This document shows positions 30,941 to 41,566 of a stretch of DNA of 64,000 nucleotides, one piece after another (the first letter of the stretch is position 1; every line of letters starts with the position of its first letter). Origin of the DNA: Paragorgia papillata (Eukaryota > Cnidaria > Anthozoa > Scleralcyonacea > Coralliidae); assembly GCA_035771165.1 (NCBI GenBank), contig JAWNZC010000322.1:10305001-10369000 (forward strand), read 5' to 3'. The notes beneath the pieces are model-generated. The model worked only from the letters and a program-made list of their open reading frames with translations. It was not told the DNA's origin and made no database searches. The position numbers were made by a program, and so were the translations under genes.

Positions 30941-32357
30941 AGGTCGACCTGAATGTAAATCTTTAAAGCCGTCCTGGACTAGTGTTATGCGGTTTAAGTC
31001 GAAAGCTAATATTTTGAAAAGTATAGCCTAGAACTTCACTTTGATTATGTTCTTGCTGCCTATGCCAACAAATAACCGTGAAAGTCAGTGTAAAGCGTAA
31101 TAAGAGCGTAAGGTGAGTAAGGTCCATAAGAGAAATTTAAGATTGTAAACAAAAGCTCAAATGTGTTTAGTGTCTGAAGCGACTGCCCGAATTAGTTTAC
31201 TTGAAAGCTAATATTTATCTTACTATAACTCAGAGCTTTACAAAATTACAAAGAATGGTTATTATGAATATGTTCTTGCTGGTCGTGTAAATAAATCTGT
31301 ACGAAAAGTTATAAAAAGCTACAAGTGTCGGCGAAATGTATCTAGCGGATAATAAATTTTACGCGGATGTCTGGCCATGTCTGGGTTGGCACTGTTCAAG
31401 AAACTGTTTACCGTATACTGTCTTTGATTTTCTTCTAAATGCCCACTAAAATTATTATAATAGTAATAGAGTTGATGTTTTTAATTGGGCATAAATATGT
31501 TTTTGGCCCTTCTCAGAGCTAATTTTAAAATGAGCCTGAGTCGGGCCAAAAACATATTTATGCCTCTATTGTTATATTAGGCAAATTTATCGATTACCGA
31601 ACAGAGTAAAAAATACAAAATAACACGTTTTACTGCTTAATAATACCAGCAAATGCAAAAAATAAGCTTCTAAACCTTTTCCAGTGCCCTTTGTTTGATA
31701 TCAGTAGCAGAAATATTTTTAATGTGGCTTTTTTTCATCTTTTTTCGTGCTACGATTCGAAAACATACTAAAATTTCCGTGGCGGACATGTTGGTACTCC
31801 AAATTCGTCATCTCTGCTGGCTTCATTTTTGGAGCCGAACGAGCAATCCAGTTGTATAGAGATCAGTGGTTGAGAAGTTAAAAACCAGCTAGCGCTATTA
31901 CACCCGTTTTCAAAATTACGCGAATATTGCAATCGACATGTGAGAATATAACTTACTTTGTCATTGTATTCAACATTCCCATGGATTGCTATATGGTTAA
32001 ATAATTCGCCATTCCGTTTCCTCAATTCATTGTATTCTGACTCAGTTCTTATCGATATCCGCCATTTTGTGACAACAAATTGCTATAAAACTCACATCAC
32101 CGTCACATGCATGTCAACATCCGGGGTCGCGTAATTTTAAGAACGGGTGTAAACAGAAAGCGCACGCAACTCTTATACCTGCCGTACTATTATCACATTG
32201 CTTGCTGTATGTTGGGTGAATTAAAACGAACAATAGAAACGGAATACAATATTTTCGGTCAATCATATCTGAAATAAAATTAGAGAAATAAATTTACATG
32301 CGTTTTGATGCATTGAGAATATTCTTGGAATTAATTATATTACTACAAAAAGCGACT
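30941..32357. repeat. Non-coding with two MITEs (31451-31580 and 31898-32152)
   Basis: GGCATAAATATGTTTTTGGC at 31488 is inverted at 31543-31564, with weaker outer matches extending to ~31451 and ~31580. TTACACCCGTTTTCAAAATT at 31898 is inverted at 32133-32152 and bounds a 255 bp element. No coding sequence; frames here are chance. Confidence 0.7.
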
Positions 32358-34479
32358 ATAAATTTATTAAGAGAAACATATGACAGTCTTTAAAGATATT
32401 GATAACCCAATGGCCCTCTCCCCATGATGACACTAGTTCGTAGAATTTCTGAACTAGAGATAAACCATTGTATTGATTTTGCGGGAGGAAATTAGAGAAT
32501 CTGGAAGAAAACGTTCGAGGAACAGGAGAGAACTAACAACTCTACTCAGATGAAGCTAAGTGGGTCACCTACTCCATTCTACCGGCCTTAGAATCAGCGA
32601 CGAGAGGCAGCGCGCTAACATTTTGTAGTTGTGTCAATGCCACCCATGCCTCCCTTGTTTATTGCCATATTATTTCGTATATTATTATATTTACTTATAT
32701 TATTTGTTCAATTCCGAACCATGCATGCAAAAGCTATCAGTTTAATCAGTTTAATTTTTCGGAAAATTTTATAAGTTTGAGTAGCACTATACCATGCATT
32801 TGAGCATGCAATGATATACAAAAGTTCTTACCATGCAATTTGTCTTTCTTTACACCACAGGAAAACCAATGATTATAAATCAAATAACATACGATTCTGA
32901 TATAGCTTTCCTTTCCGGTATATATTAGGCCTCTGTATTAAGCGTCGTGGAACGTCCTATAACGCAGATGTTCTGAACAATAATTACATATGCAAAGCAT
33001 GTTTTGACACCTACTAAGTATTTAAAGAGTTAAATTTCTTATGAATATTGGATAGAGAGTCGTGGGTTAGACTAAAAAAACACTCCGAAAAAGCATTGAA
33101 TTGCTATCACAAAATGAAATATATTTTTATTAATACATGCCAAAAAGCATAATTATTTTTTCAATCAAATTCACTGTTTTCCCGTGCATTAGACTGCAAC
33201 CTAAGCTTACAACGTCTTACAACTTTCCTATCATATGCCGCCCCAGCTGCCGAAGTAATTTAGTGTGTAGGCTACGTGTTTAACTAGATATATTAACTAC
33301 TTGCTTATTAAAGCCAAAGTCGCGCACTCCCAAAATTCGTAAAAACATCCGTACTGATAATTCTAGCAAAACTTACAGTATATATAGTAAATTTAAAACT
33401 ATAAAGTTACAAACAAACTGACGAAAGTAAAGCGTCTGTCCAGCCAATATCGTGCATGTCCGCTCCACCTTGTCGCACAAGTCACATCGCGCAGATCAAT
33501 ACGTTTTAAAAATAACAAAAAATAAATATTTGATAAATAAATCTTTGACAAAATATGTCTAAGCTTCAATTTTCGTTTAGAAGGAATTATTTTCCTGCGT
33601 TAAAATACAAATATTTTAAGATACAAATTTACAAACATATTAAAATAAAAATTCTTCTTGTTAAACAAAAATGTAAATATTTCGCACCGTCATTGTATAC
33701 GTATACACGCGGCGGCTGCACGCACGTTTTAAGTTCACTACTTAAAGTAAGCGGCTTAGTTAAAAAACCCTGACTATCTTTCAATCAGTCCTTAACAATT
33801 AGTACAGTTCTTTTATCTCTCAACTAAACCCGATTATTTTTAGTTTTTGGACGCTTAATTGTTACGGTTCAGCGGGTTCTCGCTGTTTTTTTTTGTATGA
33901 ATGTTATAATATTTTCGTCGTTATATTTTAAAGTACTCGAGTTATCAGCAGCTGTTTTGACAATTAGGATCAGCATTTTGGACTGAGTAGCACGTATGTA
34001 CATTTTAACAGCGCTAGCACTACGTAAGAACTAAGAAGCTGTTTTCAGCTTACAAGGGCAGGTCGCGTGTCACGCGAATTTTGCAGCATGAATAAAACAT
34101 ATTATACTCGGGGACGGGTTCTTTAGGTTGGTTCTCAGTAACATCTTAGTAAGATAGCATGGAAAAACGTATTGACTATGCATGGTGGATGGCTATATAC
34201 TGGATAGTTCTCAAAAGAAATTAAGACTTAGTGGGACTTTAACTGAGTATTTTTAGCTATGGAATATATTAAATATATAATGATGCAAAAATTTGCATAA
34301 AACCATCTTACGAGTGCATATGTTGCATGTAACCTGCTCTTTTATTCACAATCCTTCAATTCAACTAGACCGGTTTACGATTTAAAAATTTTAAGGTATT
34401 ATATATGGAAGTGGAACATCGACAACTAAGTGCTCCTTTTGTGACTATACCGCTGACCTGTCAGCGGGAGCCACTAAGG
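32358..34479 (+). repeat. 2.1 kb repeat, copy 1 (inverse of 55393-57515)
   Basis: The whole stretch is found inverted at 55393-57515 with scattered substitutions and small indels, from AATTTATTAAG at the outer edge to GCGGGAGCCACTAAG at the inner edge. It has no recognisable protein. Near the inner end is CCGCTGACCTGTCAGCGG, an 18 bp palindrome-like word. Either two full-length copies of one non-autonomous element, or the long terminal inverted repeats of a 25 kb unit. Confidence 0.85.
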
Positions 34480-35725
34480 GGGCCTTTACACGAGCCCGGG
34501 TTGAGTGCCAGCCCGGGTCAGCTCACCATCCCTGGTTATTCATTTTTCGTGACGTGTTTACATGAACCCGGGTTGCCTGCTTTTTTCTCAACCCGGGTCA
34601 GCTTTTCTCAACACAAATTATCATATTGCCAACACTTTACACGAGCCCAGGTCAAGTCAACCCGTGTTTACATGAAGGAATTGACCAAAGTTCCGCACCA
34701 TCGCACGTCTCCAACCCGGGTCGGGATACCGACAAAAACCCCACATGACAAAATCCCGCCGACAAAAACCCCACCGACAAAAACCCCGCCGACGAAAACC
34801 CCACCGACAAAACCCCAAATTACTAAATTCAGACAAAAACCCTGCATTCTTCTTTTACAAATTATTTTCAGTGAAGAAGTATGGTGTTGCGACACTATTT
34901 ACGAACATCTGATTTGATGTTGCGTTCTCAACAAATGAGTCATCGTCTCAAACAGTTGTCAAATGACCCACATGGGAATTGTGGATCACACTCATAGTCA
35001 TCGCCTGAAAGATAACATGCACATAATTCTATAAAGAGCTGCTATACATTCTCAATTCTGTTACAAACTAACTCTCAATCATGGAAGTCATTCGGTCATA
35101 TGTACATGAAGAAGTCCAGCAGCGCCAGCACTAAGCGGTGGGAATGTTCCAAGAGAGCAGCGCTTTCCTGCAATGGAAAAGTTAGGACTGACATAGACGC
35201 ATCACATGTCATGTCAAGCGTAATCTTTGATCATTCCCATAATGCACCGTGACGAAATTTACTAACCTCATGTTTCCCGTTGCGCCTGCAAATTCCCCCC
35301 TATGAATTTAGGCGGGCAAGATCTTAGACGATACAAAGACGACTGCAGGTACGAGTCAGGATCATAACCATGATGGCAACGGCTTTACAGTAGAAGCAAC
35401 AAAAATGCGAGAAAATCATCGTCAACGAGCAATTGGCAACATTTCAACTTATAATAAATTATAACTTAAAGCTTATTGTGACAATTAAAAAAAATTGAAA
35501 AAGTTGAATGCGGGGTTTCTGTCTGAATTTGGTAATTGTTTTTTTTTGTCGGTGGGGTTTTCATCGACGGGGGTTTTGTCAGTGGGGTTTTTGTCGGCGG
35601 GGTTTTGTCATGTGGGCTTTTTGTCATGGATTCACCCGGGTCGACCCGGGTCTTGAAAAAGGTCACCCGGCAAGACGGGTTGACCCGGCTATCGTGTAAA
35701 CGCTAACAGGGGTTTATTCGTAGAC
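34480..35725. mobile_element. 1.25 kb fold-back MITE with CCGACAAAAACCCCA tandem arrays
   Basis: Ends TTTACACGAGCCCGGGT (left) and its inverse near 35690-35700 (TCGTGTAAACG). Each arm contains CCCGGGT-rich blocks and about five copies of a 15 bp unit CCGACAAAAACCCCA (34730-34815, inverted at 35545-35620). The centre 34860-35480 is unique and has no gene. Confidence 0.75.
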
Positions 35726-37344
35726 GGGTTGACCAACCAAGAATTCCCTTTTACGAGCATATGCTTACGTAGCAAGTCAAGTCTTGATCGTTTTTCAGAT
35801 ATAAAATGTGGTTGTATTACTAGTAAAATTGCAATAAATGTATATAACAAAGATAAAAGTGCCCCTGGAAAATGGAAAATAATATCACAGAGGTTGCGAG
35901 GTAAAATATCCGCCGACGGGCAAAGATTTTGAAAAGGAATAAACCGCTCGCTTGTTATAATAAAATAGCATTAACTGCCTACCCAAAACCTCATATTTCG
36001 AAAATTAAGTTTAGCTTGGAACTTCATGAAATTTACGGGTAATAGTATTTCGACTATACTCCTTCGGCCCATGCAAATAAATATGCATGTAAGTCAATAA
36101 AATCCGCTCTTCAGTTCTATCACAGTTTGTGTTGACATTTTCTCAACGAAAGTATAAACTGATTGCAGATTTTTGACGGAAGTGGGCGGAACGATGGCTT
36201 CAATAGTTTGTCACAGGCTCTCTCCTTCTCCCTTTACGCCCCGCCCCCACAGAGAGAGCCTGTACATATTCACATGCATGCTAGCACGCAGGTGCACGTG
36301 TTTTAAAATTTACTGTTTTTAATTTCCTTGATTTTATCATTTTAAAACTGTATTATGATAAAGAATAACGATATGTAGCGGAATACAACACCAACGTGTG
36401 TAAGCTGAAACGATAAAGCATTCTTTTTGTATATCAAATGTATACTCAGCATGCCATACATCTTCTAAAAGACATTTTAAATTATGAAAATTTGATAAGA
36501 CGACTTCGTAAAAAATTATTATAGTCAGCACGCACGCATTGTAATTACTTAATCTGTTGGGGTTTTTTTAAATTTGAAAAAAAATGACCAAACGTTAATA
36601 CTACGTTGTTAGTTTGAATCTGATTGCACATATCAAGAGTCGTTTAACCTCTAAAACTGAAATCAATTTTACGCATATTTTAAAGTGCTTCGAGCATCTT
36701 CTCCGAAGATCAAAGAACCATCTTAATATTTTTTTGAGAACCTCAAGACGCCATATACATGCAGATCAGTGCTCACATCAGTAAATAGTATTACTTGGTA
36801 TTTGGAAATCAGGGATTTTCGTGATCATTTTGCGTGATCATTATACAATACATTCAATACGATAAGATACGCGATTAGATTTGATATAGGATTTGATAGA
36901 ACGCATCTATTTTACGACAGGCTAGCTAGGGAGATAAAGTGGAACTTGTTTAGCACAAAACGAGAGTCTCCAGAGTGTAGAATAGAGCTACGAGTAGAAC
37001 AAGATGTATTTGATAATGGCTTGTCTCTGGAAGCAAAACTGCAAGGAGCAACACCAAATGCATTGTTTCGGAGATTTAATCGTTTGGGAAAACGAAAATT
37101 TGTCCGGCGGAATATTGGGGAACAGCTGGTATGAAAGATTATAAAATAACATTTATACTACGCGTGCTCTGATTGGTCAATAACCGTGCAGGATCAGAGT
37201 TTATAAAATAACATGTATACTACGCGAGCCCTGATTGGTCAATTGCCGTGTTTGGATCAGAGTATCCAAACACGGAAAATTCCCGCCAAAACGATTTTTT
37301 GAAAATGTCGGACAGTATATCATATTCACTTGTGATTATTTTAT
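35726..37344. other. Non-coding flank upstream of the Crypton-type gene
   Basis: 36180-36250 (CCCTTTACGCCCCGCCCCCA) recurs at 48365-48410 and is a shared repeat fragment. 37137-37200 and 37200-37320 contain TTATAAAATAACAT.TATACT near-direct repeats and a diverged duplicate of the gene's own 5' end (CGGAAAATTCCCGCC ... AAAATGTCGGACAG), including an ATG. No other gene seen. Confidence 0.5.
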
Positions 37345-37535
37345 AAAAGAAATACCAAATGGTTTTTTCCGTGTTTGGATACTCTTATCCAAACACTTGG
37401 GAAATTGCTCGACTTTCGAAAAGCTAAAAACACTCGCCTACGGCTCGTGTTTTGTTACGCTTTTCTCCAGTCTCGCAATTTCCCGCGTGTTTGGATCAGA
37501 GTATCCAAACACGGAAAACCATTTGGTATTTCTTT
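37345..37535. repeat. Palindromic element B, copy 1 (5' of the recombinase gene)
   Basis: AAAAGAAATACCAAATGGTT at 37345 is inverted at 37535; arms ~85 bp with TCCAAACAC and TTGCTCGACTTTCG, turning at CTCGCCTACGGCTCG. Same family and orientation as 39317-39503. Confidence 0.85.
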
Positions 37536-37576
37536 AATCCTGCACGGAAAATTCCCGCCTTAGCGGCTTTTCAAAA

Positions 37577-39075
37577 ATGTCAGACGAAAATATTTTTGAG
37601 AATTTTGAATTTGACAATGAGAATACCTTAAATGAATCTAAAATTGATGACAACAATATAAAACAAAGATTCGTTTTAACTACGGAGAAAGACGTTGACG
37701 AGTTGGTCGAAAATTCGGTAGCCCAAAACACAAAATACAAAACAATCTACGCTGTCAACATTTTTAAAGGTATGTTTATTTGAAAGATTGTCATTTTCCA
37801 TTTAAGAAGCTACAGTAAAATTTTAAACAGTTTAATAAATCCCATGACCACTGAACACTTATTAAAGTAAATAAACATATTCATTTTAAAGAATGGGCCA
37901 AAATTCGTCACATTACAAGCGAATTGCATGAAATGGACAACAACACATTGGACAGCTACCTACGTTTGTTTTATGCAGAAGTGAAAAACCTCAACGGCGA
38001 AGACTACAGTAGGTCAACTCTATTGGGTATAAGAAATGGTCTGGAGAGATATCTGAACTCCCCACCACACAACAAAGGCGTCACGATAACTGGTAACCCA
38101 GAATTCAAGAGGTCTAACGTGGTCCTCAACGCAAAAATTAAATCCCTCAAAAAGGAAGGTAAACAAAATGTAAAGCACAAACCTCCGCTTGAGCCCGAAG
38201 ACCTGGAAAAGCTCAAAACAAGTGGTGTATTTGATTCGTCAAATCCCCTTGGACTGTTGTGGAATGTGTGGTTTCACACGGTGTTATTCTGGTGCCGACG
38301 TGGCCGCGAAGGACAAAGAAGTTTGACAAAAGACAGCTTCGTGTTTACACAAGACCCAACAGGCGAAGAGTATGTGACGATGACACACTGTGAAGCCTCC
38401 AAAAACCATCCTGGAGGAATAAACGATACAGAGAGCTTCCAACACCTGGGTCGAATGTACAAGACAAAGGAAGAAAATGATGGGTATAGTGCCTTGAAGC
38501 TGTACATCAGCAAGTTAAATCCACAATGTCAAGCATTGTTTCAGTACCCGAAGCGACAGTGGAAGTCAACCGATGCAACTTGGTACGAAAATCGTCCCCT
38601 TGGCGTCAACAAGCTTGGCGAAATGATGAAGACCATAAGCAATGCTGCTGGTTTGTCCACGATCTACACAAACCACTGTGTAAGAGCGACTTCAATTACC
38701 CTTTGGTCAAATGCTGGCTTGACCAACCGACACATTATGTCGATTTCAGGCCATCGAAATGAGCAGTCACTTCAACACTACAACCGACGGCCATCCACAT
38801 CCCAGCTTAAACGCTGCAGCGATGTTCTCTCGCAAGCTCTTGGTGATGAAACTGGTCATTTTTACTCCAATCCAGCAGCCCAACGAAGGCGTATCCAGGA
38901 TGACAGTCTTCTCAACTCAAATGCTTCTACAGCTTCGGCCACGACAACAACCAGCTTCGCTTCGCACTGTTCGCAGTCTTCAAATGTTCAGGTCGAAAAT
39001 TTTCCAAACTTTGGCTCTCTGTTCAACAGTTGTTCAATTGGAAACGTACATGTCAATTTTAATCTACCACAATGA
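37577..39075 (+). CDS. Crypton/DUF3504-type tyrosine recombinase (458 aa, two exons)
   Basis: Exon 1 is 37577-37769 (donor AAAG|GTATGT) and exon 2 is 37892-39075 (acceptor TTTTAAAG|AATGGG); the frame continues through the splice and the stop is TGA at 39073-39075. The N-terminus is acidic (MSDENIFENFEFDNENTL). It is followed by a SAM-like DNA-binding part (about residues 30-110) with NNTLDSYLRLFYAEVKN and STLLGIRNGLERYL. The catalytic part has WCRRGREGQRSL (first arginine), NHCVRATSITL (HxxR), MSISGHRNEQSLQHY (H and the likely nucleophilic tyrosine). It ends in a Ser/Thr-rich tail. DUF3504 proteins descend from Crypton transposases and some are domesticated in animals (QRICH1, ZMYM and KCTD1 relatives). 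The frame is intact, so the gene may be active or domesticated. It is bracketed by two copies of palindromic element B. Confidence 0.85.
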
Positions 39076-39316
39076 ATTTAATACTGTATCCCTGTTATTA
39101 TATTGTTACTGAAAACGTTGTATTTATAACCTAACTTGTTTCTCAGCACGACGATATTTTTTTTGTCAGTCGTTCGAAGGCGATTGATTGACATGTTGGG
39201 GGTCCACTGAGTATTCCGGTTCTCTGATTGGTAGTTGATACTTTTTGGGAGAATTACACTCTTCATCCATTCTTTTTTAAATAAACTTCATCGTTATTTC
39301 TGTGTCGTTATTTTAT
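39076..39316. other. 3' flank of the recombinase gene
   Basis: AATAAA occurs at about 39280 as a possible polyadenylation signal. Nothing else is recognised before the palindromic element. Confidence 0.4.
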
Positions 39317-39503
39317 AAAAGAAATACCAAATGATTTTCCGTGCAGGATACTCTGATCCAAACACTTGGGAAGTTGCTCGACTTTCGAAAAGCTAAAAAC
39401 ACTCGCCTAGCGGCTCGTGTTTTGTTACGCTTTTCTTAAGTCTCGCAACTTCCCGCGTGTTTGGATCAGAGTATCCTGCACGGAAAATCATTTGGTATTT
39501 CTT
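39317..39503. repeat. Palindromic element B, copy 2 (3' of the recombinase gene)
   Basis: AAAAGAAATACCAAATGATT at 39317 is inverted at 39503; same arms and CTCGCCTAGCGGCTCG turn as copy 1. Its outer arms read GTGCAGGATACTCTGATCC where copy 1 has GTGTTTGGATACTCTTATCC. Confidence 0.85.
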
Positions 39504-41566
39504 AAATATTGAACAGTAATGGAGATTTTTCATACGTAATCAATGGAACTGTGTCATACTGCATGACTGCATAAAAAAAAGCCCATTGTTGAGTTTAAAT
39601 ACTATGGGAACAGATTAGTTGAGTCAGTATTGGAAAGAGATTGTTTTTTAATTTTGTACGTGGAGATGGTACACAAAGCATGTATTGTGAACAGTCTTGG
39701 AGAAATTAATTCTAGTAATTTCTAGTCACTAACCAATTTTACAATACCTAAATTATTAGAACACAGGACTCAGCACGAACAGTGAACAATTGGCCAATGC
39801 CCTATGTCCTGGGCTTCTGGCTGTTGCCAGCTTGTCACTGTTGTTGAACAGTGGTTTTTAATATTGTGTGAACATGAAATACCTCACTATCCTATTTATT
39901 CATTTCAGTTTTGTGCTCTATTATACTTTACTTTAAATTTTTCCAAAATATATTCCATATCATATCTTGTTGGAAACTCCTGTTGGATTTTTCACGGTAC
40001 ATGTACTGTAAATAAATACTGACCATAAGACCTGAGCATGTGAAAAATGTTAGTGTTGAGCCCTGTGATTTTGTTGATTTTGACATGCCCTATTTTATAT
40101 GGTGGTTGAAAAACTGTTTTCAATTTTATCTCAGTTATGTATACAGTGTATACAGGCTATACACTACAATATATTTTGTTATCTGACTTTGATTTTGAAG
40201 GATTTGTAGTCTTATTTTTCTCAACAAATTTAATCTAAAAAGTGGACTGGTATTCAATAATCACTTGCCTTTAATTGTGTTTCCATTATTAGGTTTGTAC
40301 AATGTGATACTGTATTTTGGCATTTATCATGTTTATAATTATTGCAGCCTATGTACTGTATATGTGTAGTAGATTGTTTCTGTAAAACAATATGCAAGTC
40401 ATTACCAGAAAATTGGGACAAGATGGCGTCGCGCGGGCGCATATAGGCCATTAAACATGACGGCCAAATCGTATAAGGAATAATACAGTAAAATCGTAAA
40501 TTTTAAAATTTATCCTACTAGGGACATAGACTTCTCGGTTGCGGAGCTCGATTCCTTTTAAGAGTTAAGTAAGGAAACGTTATAACAAAAAATGTTCGCT
40601 TACCGAAATTCACAGCCGGTTCCCAACATCGATTTATTTACGCTGCTTATTTGACTCATTCTGTTATGTAAGCCATAGTAATCCTGCTAAACATGCGATA
40701 CAAATCTGCCAAATACACCACTTTCGTTGCGAACGATGCAAAGTGCGGAGCTTGCTATGTATTTAGCAATGTTCGAACTGCTAATATAACTCGTAAATAT
40801 CTCCGTATCTAACAACATTGCGGTTCCCAAAGCCTTTAAAACTTTCTTGGTTTTACAGTGTGTTTGAGCAATACACCAAATCGTAGTTTTATTTAGGCCC
40901 ACATGCAAATTAGTTTCCTTTTCAATTTGGGCCCCTATGCAAATTACATCGTGTCTATTAAAGCATAACGGGAAGATAACATAGGCTGGGACTATTTTTT
41001 CATGTTTTGAGTTCATTATTTTTAGACACTACGTTTAGGATTATTGTCAAGGATAATTGAGAAGCAAATTTTATCCTTATAGAATACCTAAGCATTAAAA
41101 GGTTTCTGAAATCAGAAATGTTATATTTGCTGCGGCTGCTTCAGCCTCATGTTATAAACGAACTACGTTTTATCCCGACTCAGATTGTATGCACAGTCGA
41201 AACTCCGATTTCGTCTATCAGCAGGAGGCCGTTATGTCTAAACGTGGAGTTGAGATGCGAGAAGGACAAACGACGAAGCCACGGAGGTCTCTTCTCTTTC
41301 GAGCAGCCTGCAGCCATGTTTGTTTACTTTGAAAGCAGAGGCGATCTTTGTTCTTAGCAGCCGTTTGCATTTTCGCAAAATATTTACTGTATATTATTAT
41401 CATGGGAGTAACCACTGGCTACGAACGTGGCCGCAAAATGTCCCAAATTTCTGGTAATGTACTGCTACAGTCTACATATAATATTGTGCATGTCATGATT
41501 TTTTATTACATTAGTTTTTCACTGCCTTGCAGGCCAACACCTAATTATCAAACTACATAAAAAAAA
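39504..41566. other. Unassigned 2 kb
   Basis: No credible gene or repeat structure was seen. The 109-codon minus frame at 40687-41016 has no recognisable domain, and 41118-41560 frames are short and mutually overlapping. Confidence 0.35.

Noticed and set aside
34405..34917. 170-codon Pro/Thr/Lys-rich ORF (TPPTKTPPTK)
   Set aside because: Produced by the 15 bp CCGACAAAAACCCCA repeat of the fold-back MITE and mirrored in the other arm.
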